Shown: positions 25,853 through 34,129, counted from the stretch's first letter. The stretch: DNA of 64,000 nucleotides from Chryseobacterium endalhagicum (GCF_016745235.1 NZ_JAELVM010000003.1:434001-498000); one strand, 5' to 3'. Translations and numbers: made by a program. The notes: a model not told the origin generated them from the letters alone.

Positions 25853-26734
25853 ATGTTTGATTACAGACTTAAAGTTTTTCATACCGTAGCTTCCAGACTG
25901 AGTTTTACAAAAGCTTCGGAAGAGCTTAATATTACCCAGCCCGCGGTCACCAAGCATATCAAAGAAATTGAAAATCAGCTTGCTGCCAAATTATTTGACC
26001 GGAAAGGAACGAGCATCCAGTTAACTGCGGCCGGAGAAATTCTGTTTGAATATGCAGAAAAGATCCGGAGTCTGTACCGTGACCTTGAATTTGAAATCAA
26101 CCAGTTTAATCAGGAGCATAAAGGAAAACTGATTGTAGGGGCAAGCACAACGGTAGCCCAGTACGTTCTGCCTGAAATTCTGGCCACTTTCCATTCTTAT
26201 TACAAAGACATTAAAATTGAACTGATTACCCAGAATACGGAAACGATTTCGGCTCTTCTTAAAGAGGGAAAAATAGATGTAGGCATTATTGAAGGGGAAT
26301 CGCAGTCTTCATTTTTTGAATATCACCCCTTCAAAGCAGATGAAATTGTTCTGGTCGCCAAATCCAATCATCCGCTGGCCCGTAAAAATCTGCATCTGAA
26401 AGATTTATATGATCTGGATCTTATTTTCCGGGAGCAGGGTTCGGGAACGCAGGAATTTATTCAGAACCGTTTAAAGGAAAAAGGGATTCACCTGGAACAT
26501 CTTACCGTCATTATGCAGCTTGGAAGCAGTGAAAGCATCAAGAACTATCTTCTTCATTCCGAATGTATGGCTTTCCTGTCCATCAGCACGGTTTTGAGTG
26601 AGCTTAAAAACAATACCCTCAGCATTATAGATATCAGGAACTTCAGCATTGAAAGGAACTTTCATTATATTCTTCCCAAAGGGGAACAGTCCGAGCTGAT
26701 CAAACTTTTCCTGAAACACCTTAGTTATAACTAA
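25853..26734 (+). CDS. LysR-family transcriptional regulator (YeiE/CysB-like)
   Basis: This 293-residue LysR regulator has an N-terminal winged helix (LSFTKASEELNITQPAVTKHIKEIENQL, about 15-45) and a linker helix. The effector-binding domain (about 85-290) begins KGKLIVGASTTVAQYVLPEIL and contains the typical REQGSGTQEFIQ loop. The start at 25853 is supported by the promoter. yeiH follows after 62 bases on the same strand; in enterobacteria a LysR protein (YeiE) regulates yeiH, so it probably controls the neighbouring exporter, perhaps in response to sulfite. That last point is inference. Confidence 0.9.
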   Translation: MFDYRLKVFHTVASRLSFTKASEELNITQPAVTKHIKEIENQLAAKLFDRKGTSIQLTAAGEILFEYAEKIRSLYRDLEFEINQFNQEHKGKLIVGASTTVAQYVLPEILATFHSYYKDIKIELITQNTETISALLKEGKIDVGIIEGESQSSFFEYHPFKADEIVLVAKSNHPLARKNLHLKDLYDLDLIFREQGSGTQEFIQNRLKEKGIHLEHLTVIMQLGSSESIKNYLLHSECMAFLSISTVLSELKNNTLSIIDIRNFSIERNFHYILPKGEQSELIKLFLKHLSYN

Positions 26735-26796
26735 AAGTTATATTCAATAACAAAATACAATTTATTTTGTGATGATAATTTGCGGAATTTTGAAGC

Positions 26797-27753
26797 ATGA
26801 TTTCAAAGTTCTATAACGTGAAAAGTTTTATTCAAAATGAAGCCTCACAAAAAATAATTTTCATCGGATCAGGTCTTATCTGTCTCACTCCATTGGTCTC
26901 CTCACCCATTGCACTGGCTTTAGGTTTTGGATTGGTCGTTTTTATAGGCAATCCGTTTGAAAAATATCTTCATCAATATATCCATCTTCTGCTTCAGATC
27001 TCTATTGTCGGGCTGGGTTTCGGTCTTAAGCTGGATGAAGCACTTCAGGCAGGAAAATCGGGTTTTGTTCTTACTGTTGCGAGTATTTTAACAGTAATGA
27101 TTGCCGGATACATTTTAGGAAGGGTATTTAAGCTTGAAAAAAAACTATCCTATCTTATTTCTGCGGGTACGGCTATTTGTGGCGGAAGTGCCATTGCAGC
27201 GGTCTCTCCGATCATTAAGCCGGCAACAAAAGAAATCTCTCTGGGACTTGCCATTATTTTCACTCTGAATTCAATCGCATTGTTTGTTTATCCGGCTGTA
27301 GGACATTTACTGCAGCTTTCGCAGGAACAGTTCGGCCTTTGGTGTGCGGTGGGAATTCACGATACGAGTTCTGTTGTAGGTGCAGCGGGAAAATATGGTG
27401 ATGAAGCTTTAAAAATAGCAACTACTGTAAAGCTGGCGCGTGCTTTATGGATCATCCCGGTTTCTGTGATCACGATGTTTATCTTTAAAAATAAAGAATC
27501 CAAAATTAAAATACCGTGGTTTATCGGCTGGTTTATTCTCGCTATCCTATTGAATACTTATTTTCCTGTGTTTGACAAAATCAGCAGTTCTGTAACTACC
27601 GTAGCGAAATCCGGACTGAATCTCACTTTATTCTTTATCGGTTCTACCCTTTCACTTCAGACTTTAAAAACAATCGGGATCAAACCGTTGGCCGCTGCGG
27701 TTATCTTATGGGTGATGATCAGTGTAGGAAGCCTTATTTATATCATCAGCTAA
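26797..27753 (+). CDS. yeiH: YeiH/UPF0324 family putative sulfate/sulfite exporter
   Basis: This is a 318-residue inner-membrane protein with about ten hydrophobic segments. It has the UPF0324/YeiH pattern: IGNPFEKYLHQ, LLQISIVGLGFGLKLDEAL, ISAGTAICGGSAIAAVSPI with the conserved CGGSA, GIHDTSSVVGAAGKYG, and TVKLARALWIIPV. Family members are annotated as putative sulfate exporters; the substrate is not proven. It is downstream of a LysR regulator and ends with a clear hairpin. Confidence 0.92.
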   Translation: MISKFYNVKSFIQNEASQKIIFIGSGLICLTPLVSSPIALALGFGLVVFIGNPFEKYLHQYIHLLLQISIVGLGFGLKLDEALQAGKSGFVLTVASILTVMIAGYILGRVFKLEKKLSYLISAGTAICGGSAIAAVSPIIKPATKEISLGLAIIFTLNSIALFVYPAVGHLLQLSQEQFGLWCAVGIHDTSSVVGAAGKYGDEALKIATTVKLARALWIIPVSVITMFIFKNKESKIKIPWFIGWFILAILLNTYFPVFDKISSSVTTVAKSGLNLTLFFIGSTLSLQTLKTIGIKPLAAAVILWVMISVGSLIYIIS

Positions 27754-27759
27754 ATGACA

Positions 27760-27790
27760 AAAACCTTTTGGAAGGTCCCAAAAGGCTTTT
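27760..27790. terminator. terminator shared by yeiH and the first tandem peptide
   Basis: CCTTTTGG pairs with CCAAAAGG. T-rich sequence follows on both strands. Confidence 0.8.
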
Positions 27791-27835
27791 GCGTTTATTA
27801 AATGTGGAAATGTTTATTTCTTACTGAAACAGTTC

Positions 27836-28015
27836 TTAAATTGCTGACTGGTCACAAGTATACACCTGTGGACAACCAATATACTCTACGCAGTACCAAG
27901 GTCCTGTTACAGAACCTGAACAGCTGCATCCGCAAAGTGATAAATCAGGTTTTCCGCTGATTCCTCCGATAATGTTTTTTAGATCTGCCTTTTTTAATTT
28001 TTTAGCGTTTTTCAT
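27836..28015 (-). CDS. Cys-rich GG-leader peptide, tandem copy 1
   Basis: This is a 59-residue peptide read directly from the minus strand. The Lys-rich leader ends in double glycine (KKADLKNIIGG, Gly17-Gly18). The core contains PDLSLCGCSCSGSVTGPWYC and six cysteines at 28, 30, 32, 42, 48 and 54. The spacing CxCxCx9Cx5Cx5C is identical to that of the peptide at 28296, and the leaders are also alike. A -7 element lies 50 bases upstream. No processing or export genes are adjacent; the nearest transporter is an ordinary MFS protein. It is probably a RiPP-like or secreted disulfide peptide; function unknown. Confidence 0.8.
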   Translation of the reverse strand: MKNAKKLKKADLKNIIGGISGKPDLSLCGCSCSGSVTGPWYCVEYIGCPQVYTCDQSAI

Positions 28016-28065
28016 AATGTTACGTGATTTAGTTTAAGATTAAACGATATAGTTTAGTTACCTTT

Positions 28066-28095
28066 CAAAGTTAAACAAATATTAATTATTCGCAA
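28066..28095 (-). promoter_or_regulatory. promoter of tandem peptide 1
   Basis: The minus strand has TAACTTTG (28066-28073) and a TTG at 28093-28095, 19 bases apart. The surrounding bases resemble those upstream of tandem peptide 2. Confidence 0.55.
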
Positions 28096-28243
28096 CATAA
28101 TTTATTACAAAATATATAAAATACTGATTTCATTGACATTAATAAGCAATCAATGAATTTCAGGCTGAAAATATTTTTAAACAAGTATACTATTTCATGA
28201 ATTAAATTGTTCCCTGTTTCAATTTTTTGGGTGCAATAAAAAT

Positions 28244-28275
28244 AAAACCTTTCAATAGCTTGAAAGGTTTTTTAT
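28244..28275 (-). terminator. terminator of tandem peptide 2
   Basis: AAAACCTTTCAA pairs perfectly with TTGAAAGGTTTT around a four-base loop. Confidence 0.9.
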
Positions 28276-28295
28276 TATAGTTAATTGTTTTTCTG

Positions 28296-28481
28296 TTAGC
28301 AGGTGATTACCTGAAGACACTTTTTGTATTTTACACAATAGGAAGGTCCCGTTACTGCACCTGTACAGCTGCAGCCACATTTTGAAAGGTCCGGGGTTGT
28401 TACGCCGCCAATCCCTCCGATAATGTTCTTAAGATCATCTTTTTTTAACTTTTTCGCTTTTTTAAAAATTTCCTGTGACAT
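28296..28481 (-). CDS. Cys-rich GG-leader peptide, tandem copy 2
   Basis: This 61-residue paralogue of the peptide at 27836 has the leader FKKAKKLKKDDLKNIIGG (Gly22-Gly23). Its core contains PDLSKCGCSCTGAVTGPSYC and six cysteines at 35, 37, 39, 49, 55 and 61, with the same CxCxCx9Cx5Cx5C framework. It has its own promoter and terminator, so the two copies are separate transcription units that arose by duplication. Residues outside the cysteines and the CGCSC/TGP segment differ more, so the cysteine framework seems to be the constrained part. Confidence 0.8.
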   Translation of the reverse strand: MSQEIFKKAKKLKKDDLKNIIGGIGGVTTPDLSKCGCSCTGAVTGPSYCVKYKKCLQVITC

Positions 28482-28526
28482 GATGTTTTGATTTTAATTA
28501 AACAATAGAATTAATTCGGTTACTTT

Positions 28527-28534
28527 CAAAAGTA
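28527..28534 (-). promoter_or_regulatory. -7 element of tandem peptide 2
   Basis: The minus strand reads TACTTTTG, matching TAnnTTTG, 45 bases before the ATG and in a context similar to copy 1. Confidence 0.5.
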
Positions 28535-28764
28535 AACAAATAATAATGTTTATAATCACAAAAAAATGTTAATACGTTCATTGAGTGGTAGATATTTATT
28601 GGAAGATCGCAAGGACTCAAGGGTTTTTATGCTTTATTATTTTTAAAAGACACAAGAAAATCAAAGATTTTCAGCTAAACTGGCTATCAAATATTTAAAA
28701 TAAACAGTGCTTACTATAAAAAATATTAGTTAAATCACTTTAAAACTCCTGATCCTCCAGTGGT

Positions 28765-30006
28765 TTATTCTGTAAATTCAAGGTCTTTATCATGGGTTTC
28801 TGAAATGGTCAGGGATGAATAAAAAGCGAGTCCGAAGACAACAATTCCGACCACAGCCGCGCTTATAATTACTGTAAAATTATTTTTCAGCAAGTCGAAT
28901 GCAAGAATCATGACAGGTACTAAGCCTCTTACCATATTGGGAACGGTGGTAGTAGCCGTATTTCTGATATTGGTTCCGAACTGTTCCGCAGCCAATGTCA
29001 CAAACATGGCCCAATAGCCTGTCCCCAATCCCAGCCAGACACAGAAAATATAATATCTGGTTTCTGTATTGGTATTTCCGAAGAGCATTACAGCCACGCC
29101 AATTATAGTGAACAGCAGCATATAAAAAATAGCCATCTTACGGGATTTGAGGGCATGGGAAATAAATCCGCTCATCAGATCACCGACAGAAATACCCACG
29201 TAGGCCCACATAATGGCTTTTCCGGGATTCAGCTCCGTGATTCCCAATTCAGGGGCAAACTGATTGGCCAAAACAGCCAGAATACCTATACAATACCACG
29301 TAGGCAGCCCTACGGCTATGCATTTGAGATATCTGATCAATCTGTCTTTATTGGTAAAAAAAGACAGGAAATCTCCTTTGGAAATATTTTTATGCTCTAA
29401 ATTTTTATAGATCCCGGACTCCGAGACACTTATCCGCAGGATTAACAGCATAATTCCCATGACCCCGCCAATGATGTAGGAAATATTCCATCCGCCGGCC
29501 AGTTCCACGGTGAGTTGGGCAACTACCGCACCCATTAATCCGAAACCTGCAACAACAGACGTCCCGATTGCTCTTAAACTCTTCGGCAGACTTTCAGAAA
29601 CCAGGGTAATTCCGGCTCCAAGCTCTCCGGCGAGTCCGATTCCTGCAATAAACCTTAAACCCGCGTATTGGTAGACCAAATGTTCTTTGGGAAAATAGGG
29701 CAGAAATCCGCAGGCGATGTTTGCTAAGGAATAGACCAGGATAGATCCGAACAGTACGGACAGCCTTCCTTTTTTATCACCGAATATTCCCCAGAAAACA
29801 CCTCCGATAAGAAGCCCTACCATCTGACAGTTGAGAATAAAGGTTCCGTCGGCATCAGGATTGAGGCCTAATGCCTTTAAACTGGGGATACGTACGATAC
29901 CGAACAAAAGCAGATCGTAGATATCTACAAAGTAGCCCAGGGCTGAAATAATAACAGGGATAGAGAAGATGTACTTCAATTTTGAAGACAAAGACAGTTC
30001 ATTCAT
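28765..30006 (-). CDS. MFS transporter (metabolite:proton symporter-like)
   Basis: This 413-residue inner-membrane protein has twelve predicted segments. It carries the MFS loop motif GVFWGIFGDKKGRLSVLFG between TM2 and TM3, and RFIAGIGLAGELGAGITLVSE in TM4, as in the sugar/metabolite-H+ symporter families. The substrate cannot be inferred. It lies upstream of the Cys-rich peptides on the same strand, but about 280 bases and separate promoters intervene, so a role in peptide export is not supported. A terminator lies between RNase Y and this gene. Confidence 0.88.
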   Translation of the reverse strand: MNELSLSSKLKYIFSIPVIISALGYFVDIYDLLLFGIVRIPSLKALGLNPDADGTFILNCQMVGLLIGGVFWGIFGDKKGRLSVLFGSILVYSLANIACGFLPYFPKEHLVYQYAGLRFIAGIGLAGELGAGITLVSESLPKSLRAIGTSVVAGFGLMGAVVAQLTVELAGGWNISYIIGGVMGIMLLILRISVSESGIYKNLEHKNISKGDFLSFFTNKDRLIRYLKCIAVGLPTWYCIGILAVLANQFAPELGITELNPGKAIMWAYVGISVGDLMSGFISHALKSRKMAIFYMLLFTIIGVAVMLFGNTNTETRYYIFCVWLGLGTGYWAMFVTLAAEQFGTNIRNTATTTVPNMVRGLVPVMILAFDLLKNNFTVIISAAVVGIVVFGLAFYSSLTISETHDKDLEFTE

Positions 30007-30030
30007 ATTTATGTTTTTGCTAAAAATAAA

Positions 30031-30060
30031 AAAAACCTTCCAATTATTTGAAAGGTTTTT
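30031..30060 (-). terminator. terminator of rny
   Basis: AAAAACCTT and AAGGTTTTT pair, with an inner CAA/TTG extension after one mismatch. The minus strand continues T-rich. Confidence 0.75.
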
Positions 30061-30081
30061 ATAAATATTTTGATATTGCTG

Positions 30082-31650
30082 TTATCTTGCAATATTCACA
30101 GCTCTTGTTTCTCTGATCACGGTTACTTTTACCTGTCCAGGATACGTCAGTTCATTCTGGATCTTTTCGGAGATGTCGTAAGATAACTGGTTTGCTACTT
30201 CGTCATTTACTTTTCCGCTTTCTACCATTACCCTCAGTTCTCTACCTGCCTGGATTGCATAAGCGCTGGATACCCCATCGAAGCTTAATGCAGCAGATTC
30301 AAGATCTTTCAGTCTCTGGATATAAGATTCCAGCACCTGTCTTCTTGCTCCCGGTCTTGCTCCTGAGATGGCATCGGCTACCTGGATGATTGGTGATAAT
30401 AATGACTTCATTTCAATTTCGTCGTGGTGAGCTCCGATTGCGTTTACAACTTCTGCGTTTTCACCATATTTCTCTGCCCACTGCATCCCTAGTAAAGCGT
30501 GAGGAAGTTCTGATTCCTGCTCCGGCACTTTACCGATATCGTGCAAAAGACCTGCTCTTTTTGCTAGTTTTACGTTTAATCCTAATTCAGCAGCCATAGT
30601 TGCAGCAATGTTCGCTACTTCTCTTGAGTGCTGTAGTAAGTTCTGTCCGTAAGAAGAACGGTATTTCATTCTACCTACGATTTTAATCAGTTCCGGGTGC
30701 AATCCGTGGATTCCAAGATCAATGATGGTTCTTTTACCCACCTCAATGATTTCTTCTTCGATTTGCTTTCTTGTTTTCTCTACTACTTCTTCAATTCTTG
30801 CCGGGTGGATTCTTCCGTCCGTTACCAATCTGTGAAGGGATAGTCTTGCAATCTCTCTTCTTACCGGGTCGAAACATGAAAGAAGAATAGCTTCCGGAGT
30901 ATCATCAACGATAATTTCCACACCTGTTACCGCTTCTAAAGCACGGATGTTTCTACCTTCTCTACCGATGATTCTTCCTTTTACCTCATCTGATTCAATA
31001 TTGAAAACAGACACTGAATTTTCAATCGCCTGCTCTGTCCCGATTCTCTGGATGGTCTGAATCACAATTTTTCTGGCTTCGTTCTTAGCATTCAGCTGAG
31101 CTTCTTCCATAATCCCCTGAACATGTGCCTGAGCTCTTGTTTTGGCTTCTGCTTTCATGGTTTCTACCAATTCTGCTTTAGCTTCTTCAGCGGTGTAATT
31201 CGCTATTTTTTCCAGAATTTCTACCTTTTTAGTGGTAGCTACATCCAATTCCTGCTGTTTTCTGTCTAAGATCTCGTTTTTCTTGGCGTAATCTCCAATC
31301 TGTCTGTCAAGATCTTTTTCAAGTTTTCCGGTCTTGCTCAGCTCATCATTAAGCTTGTGCTCCTTGTCTTTGATCCTTTTTTCCACTTCCTGCATTTTTT
31401 TCTCGCGGGACTGGATATCTGCATCATGCTGGGATTTCAATTCCAGGAATTTTTCTTTGGCCTGCAGATTCTTTTCTTTTTTTATGGATTCAGCTTGAAC
31501 GTTTGCTTTTTCTATAAGGTTTTCGGCATTTTTCTTTGCATCATCTACAATAAATTTTGCTTTGGTATTGAGCGAGCTTTTAGAGAAAAGTATCCCTACT
31601 ACTGCCCCTACTACTAAGCAAATAACGCCGACTATAATGGCTGTTGTCAT
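30082..31650 (-). CDS. rny: ribonuclease Y
   Basis: RNase Y (522 residues) is a membrane-anchored endoribonuclease that initiates mRNA decay. It has an N-terminal TM helix (about 2-24), a long Lys/Glu-rich coiled coil (about 30-200), a KH domain with EVKGRIIGREGRNIRALEAVTGVEIIVDDTPE (about 220-250), and an HD domain with LQHSREVANIAATMAAELG and RAGLLHDIGKVPE (about 335-380). The length is standard. The 6S RNA candidate and zapA lie upstream on the same strand. Confidence 0.98.
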   Translation of the reverse strand: MTTAIIVGVICLVVGAVVGILFSKSSLNTKAKFIVDDAKKNAENLIEKANVQAESIKKEKNLQAKEKFLELKSQHDADIQSREKKMQEVEKRIKDKEHKLNDELSKTGKLEKDLDRQIGDYAKKNEILDRKQQELDVATTKKVEILEKIANYTAEEAKAELVETMKAEAKTRAQAHVQGIMEEAQLNAKNEARKIVIQTIQRIGTEQAIENSVSVFNIESDEVKGRIIGREGRNIRALEAVTGVEIIVDDTPEAILLSCFDPVRREIARLSLHRLVTDGRIHPARIEEVVEKTRKQIEEEIIEVGKRTIIDLGIHGLHPELIKIVGRMKYRSSYGQNLLQHSREVANIAATMAAELGLNVKLAKRAGLLHDIGKVPEQESELPHALLGMQWAEKYGENAEVVNAIGAHHDEIEMKSLLSPIIQVADAISGARPGARRQVLESYIQRLKDLESAALSFDGVSSAYAIQAGRELRVMVESGKVNDEVANQLSYDISEKIQNELTYPGQVKVTVIRETRAVNIAR

Positions 31651-31690
31651 AATATATATTGAGTTTTAATTGTCTTACACTTATCTAAAT

Positions 31691-31858
31691 AAAAAAAACC
31701 TACAACAATTCAGGGATTGAGAGTAAACTCCTAATCAACACGATTTGAACTGATTTCCACTGTCTGTAATCCGGAGAACCGGCGCGCCATTCAGCGGACA
31801 TTTGCTCGGTAATTGTTTAGCGTTGAGTTTACCTTAAATGTGTTAGAATTATTGTAGG
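31691..31858 (-). ncRNA. ssrS: 6S RNA candidate
   Basis: An intergenic stretch of about 160 bases folds as one rod. The ends close by CCTACAAnAATTC (31699-31711) with its complement at 31846-31858. Inside, GTAAACTC (31723-31730) pairs with GAGTTTAC (31825-31832). Then 31756-31762 pairs with 31792-31798, where the minus-strand transcript has a G-U pair but the plus strand an A-C mismatch. The apex is a CCGG-AGAA-CCGG hairpin. The minus-strand product ends in eight U residues. A long rod with internal bubbles next to zapA is how 6S RNA (an RNA polymerase decoy) is placed in E. coli. I infer 6S; other structured RNAs are possible. Confidence 0.75.
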
Positions 31859-31878
31859 CAGTCTGATGGGAAAAAAAT

Positions 31879-32166
31879 CTATTTCCCAATTTCATTCAAC
31901 GACTGATTGATTTTCACTAATCTTTCGTTGGTAGAATTTATATTTTTTTCGTAGTTAAGAGAAACTACTTCCGCATTGGTCCCCAGTTTAAGGGCACACA
32001 TGGCCAAAGCATCCTGTTTATCTCTTACATCGAAGTTCTGTTCAAAATCTTTAATCATATTCTCGATCTGCTTTCCTACCTTACGCAGAGTTTCTTCCTC
32101 GGCGGCCGGCACGTTCAGCGGATATACCCTTCCTGCAATGTTGATGGTTATTCTTCTTACCTCCAT
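31879..32166 (-). CDS. zapA: cell division protein ZapA
   Basis: ZapA (95 residues) binds FtsZ and bundles protofilaments at midcell. The N-terminal globular part is RRITINIAGRVYPLNVPAAEEETLRKVGKQIENMI, the ZapA head, followed by a helical C-terminus with KQDALAMCALKLGTNAEVVSLNYEKN. The length is normal. Its ATG overlaps the stop codon of the upstream coiled-coil gene (TAATG). The 6S RNA candidate begins 20 bases after its stop. Confidence 0.93.
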   Translation of the reverse strand: MEVRRITINIAGRVYPLNVPAAEEETLRKVGKQIENMIKDFEQNFDVRDKQDALAMCALKLGTNAEVVSLNYEKNINSTNERLVKINQSLNEIGK

Positions 32167-32468
32167 TATAATCCACTGTTTTGAAGCTGTGCAATACAGA
32201 AGTCAATTTCTTTTACCAATCGGTTGATATGGTTTTTCATTAACCTGTTGTGTTCAGGATTTCCTGATATTGCTGAATAAAGTTTTATATTTTTTTGTTC
32301 TTCTGCTAATACCTGATTTCTTCTTCTTTCCTCATCATATTTCGTCTTCAGTTCCTCATGCTCAATACTTAAGTCTGATAATCTTTCAGTAAGATTTTTA
32401 TAATTCCTTTGTAAAAGCAAAATCTTTCTCTCTAATTCTGAAAAATTGTTTTCTAAATCTTGAAGCAT
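32166..32468 (-). CDS. short coiled-coil protein, ZapB-like position
   Basis: This 100-residue protein is almost entirely predicted coiled coil (LENNFSELERKILLLQRNYKNL, LSIEHEELKTKYDEERRRNQ), with a short helical tail (RLVKEIDFCIAQLQ). It overlaps zapA by one base (TAATG), which implies translational coupling and a shared job. By size, coiled coil and coupling to zapA it could be a ZapB-like partner, but I see no sequence signature that proves it. Confidence 0.75.
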   Translation of the reverse strand: MLQDLENNFSELERKILLLQRNYKNLTERLSDLSIEHEELKTKYDEERRRNQVLAEEQKNIKLYSAISGNPEHNRLMKNHINRLVKEIDFCIAQLQNSGL

Positions 32469-32496
32469 TTCAGGTTTTGTATATTCTAACTAATAG

Positions 32497-32526
32497 CAAA
32501 AATAACAAAATAATAACAGTAACAAA
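32497..32526 (-). promoter_or_regulatory. promoter of the coiled-coil gene-zapA unit
   Basis: The minus strand has TATTTTTG (32497-32504) and TTTG (32523-32526), 18 bases apart. Confidence 0.6.
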
Positions 32527-32560
32527 AATAAATGCCCCTATATTTTGAATAGCAACAAAA

Positions 32561-32586
32561 AAAGGAGATACTGATGCATCTCCTTT
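32561..32586 (-). terminator. terminator of porT operon
   Basis: AAAGGAGAT pairs with ATCTCCTTT. The minus strand continues with a seven-T run. Confidence 0.88.
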
Positions 32587-32608
32587 GGTATTTTTAATGT
32601 ATATTCTT

Positions 32609-33391
32609 CTATTCGAATTTCAACACAAACATGATGGCTCTTGTCTGAAGTGTAGACATGGCCGTAGCCCAGTATGGAGGCGTATTGGCGTTATCAGCAA
32701 CCTTCTCATTGTTCATGAAAAATGTTCCTCTTACCGCCGGAGTAAGTTTGAATTTGTTGAAATAAAACTGGATTCCCATTTCAGCTGACCATGCAAAGTT
32801 ATGCGTGGTAGATCTGAACACCTGCTGCATGTTATCATCTTCAGAATCTGAATTGGACTGAAGGTTCACCACATAGTTCACCCCTGCCGCAATGTAAGGT
32901 CTGGAATTGTACCATCTGTTCCCGTGAAGTTCCAAGAGTACAGGAATGTCTACCAATGTAGATTTAATTTCTCTTACTTTATCTTTCTCAGTTAAAGCAA
33001 TTGGGAAAAAAGGAGGGTTCGTCAATGTTCCAGCAGCGTACTGGTCATTGGACTGGGTATTGAAAGTCAACTGCCTTTGAGCAAATTGCAAGCCTGGTTC
33101 CAATCTTAAATCCAAATGATCATTCAGTCTCCATTTGGCGATCAAACCTGCCCCGAAGCTGTAGCTTTCTTTGGATTTAACAAGATTCTGATTCCCTTCC
33201 GAACCGTATCTCGGATGAAGGACGATACGGTAGTCCAGCCTGTTGCCGTTTAAATAAAAACCCCAACTGAATTTCTGCTCGTCAAAGTCTTCCAACTTAT
33301 CCATTCTGTTTCGGGTTCTGAATTGCGCATCTGCAAAAACTGCAATATTAACTGAGGCTAAAACCAGTGCTCTTAATAGAAATTTATTCAT
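32609..33391 (-). CDS. porT: outer-membrane beta-barrel protein, probable T9SS component PorT
   Basis: This 260-residue protein has a signal peptide (about 1-22, ending FADAQ). The remainder consists of alternating amphipathic strands (YSFGAGLIAKWRLNDHLDLRLEPGLQFAQ, IKSTLVDIPVLLELHG, PYIAAGVNYVVNLQ, AMFVLKFE-type end), the pattern of an OmpW/PorT-like eight-stranded barrel. PorT is a type IX secretion component of about this size, and in flavobacteria porT commonly sits next to ubiE, as here (3-base gap). The window also encodes a T9SS substrate. The porT label rests on family resemblance plus context. Confidence 0.78.
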   Translation of the reverse strand: MNKFLLRALVLASVNIAVFADAQFRTRNRMDKLEDFDEQKFSWGFYLNGNRLDYRIVLHPRYGSEGNQNLVKSKESYSFGAGLIAKWRLNDHLDLRLEPGLQFAQRQLTFNTQSNDQYAAGTLTNPPFFPIALTEKDKVREIKSTLVDIPVLLELHGNRWYNSRPYIAAGVNYVVNLQSNSDSEDDNMQQVFRSTTHNFAWSAEMGIQFYFNKFKLTPAVRGTFFMNNEKVADNANTPPYWATAMSTLQTRAIMFVLKFE

Positions 33392-33394
33392 AGG

Positions 33395-34126
33395 TTACTT
33401 TGTTGCTTTATAAATTGTGGCTATACCTAAACTTAGCTTTTTATATTCTACTTTCTTAAATCCTGTATCTAAAAGAATTTGCTTCATCTTTTCCCCGAAA
33501 GGAAAAGCATTTACAGAATCCGGAAGGTATGTATACGCCCTATTATCTTTGGAAACCAATCTGCCGATGGCAGGTAATATATTTTTGAAATAAAACATAT
33601 AAAATGGACCTAAGAACCCCTCAACCTTTGAAAACTCCAGTATATAAACACTCTTGTTATCTTTAACTACTCTTCTTAATTCTGCCAAACCTTTGGTAAG
33701 GTTTTCAAAATTCCTTACTCCAAATGCAACGGAAACAGCATCGAATCTATTGTCCTCGAAAGGTAAATTTTCTGCATCTCCTTTTTGCATGGAAATTTTG
33801 CCGTCTAATTTAAGTTTTTTTATTTTAATAACGCCAACATTCAGCATTTGTTGTGATAAATCTAAACCAATTACTTTCGCATCGGTTCCTTTTTCAATGG
33901 TAATTGCTAAATCTCCCGTTCCTGTAGCCACATCCAGCACTTCCTGCGGATTGTCTTTTTTCATCATTTTCACCAGTGTATTCCTCCATAAAACATCAAT
34001 TTTCATGGATAAAACATGATTCAGAAGGTCGTACTTCGGTGCAATATTGTCGAACATATCCTCTACCTGGCTTTTCTTGGTAGCCTCGGAATTGTAGGGA
34101 GTAACTTTGGTAATATCTTTTGTCAA
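33395..34126 (-). CDS. ubiE: demethylmenaquinone/2-methoxybenzoquinol methyltransferase
   Basis: UbiE/MenG (243 residues) performs the final C-methylation of menaquinone synthesis. Class I SAM motifs are visible: VLDVATGTGDLAI (about 63-75), VIGLDLSQQMLNVG, GDAENLPFEDNRFDAVSVAFGVRNF with the family-specific GVRNF, and FSKVEGFLGPFYMFYFKNILP. In a menaquinone-using bacterium this is functionally MenG. It lies between an unknown membrane protein (3-base gap) and porT (3-base gap) in one operon. Confidence 0.96.
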   Translation of the reverse strand: MTKDITKVTPYNSEATKKSQVEDMFDNIAPKYDLLNHVLSMKIDVLWRNTLVKMMKKDNPQEVLDVATGTGDLAITIEKGTDAKVIGLDLSQQMLNVGVIKIKKLKLDGKISMQKGDAENLPFEDNRFDAVSVAFGVRNFENLTKGLAELRRVVKDNKSVYILEFSKVEGFLGPFYMFYFKNILPAIGRLVSKDNRAYTYLPDSVNAFPFGEKMKQILLDTGFKKVEYKKLSLGIATIYKATK

Positions 34127-34129
34127 AAC

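Noticed and set aside
27836..30006. A complete bacteriocin cluster made of the two peptides and the MFS transporter
   Set aside because: The MFS protein is an ordinary metabolite-type carrier about 280 bases away with a separate transcription unit. No peptidase-ABC transporter, modification enzyme or immunity gene is adjacent.
31976..32227. Plus-strand ORF opposite zapA
   Set aside because: It is a shadow of zapA and the coiled-coil gene, with no promoter and no family features.
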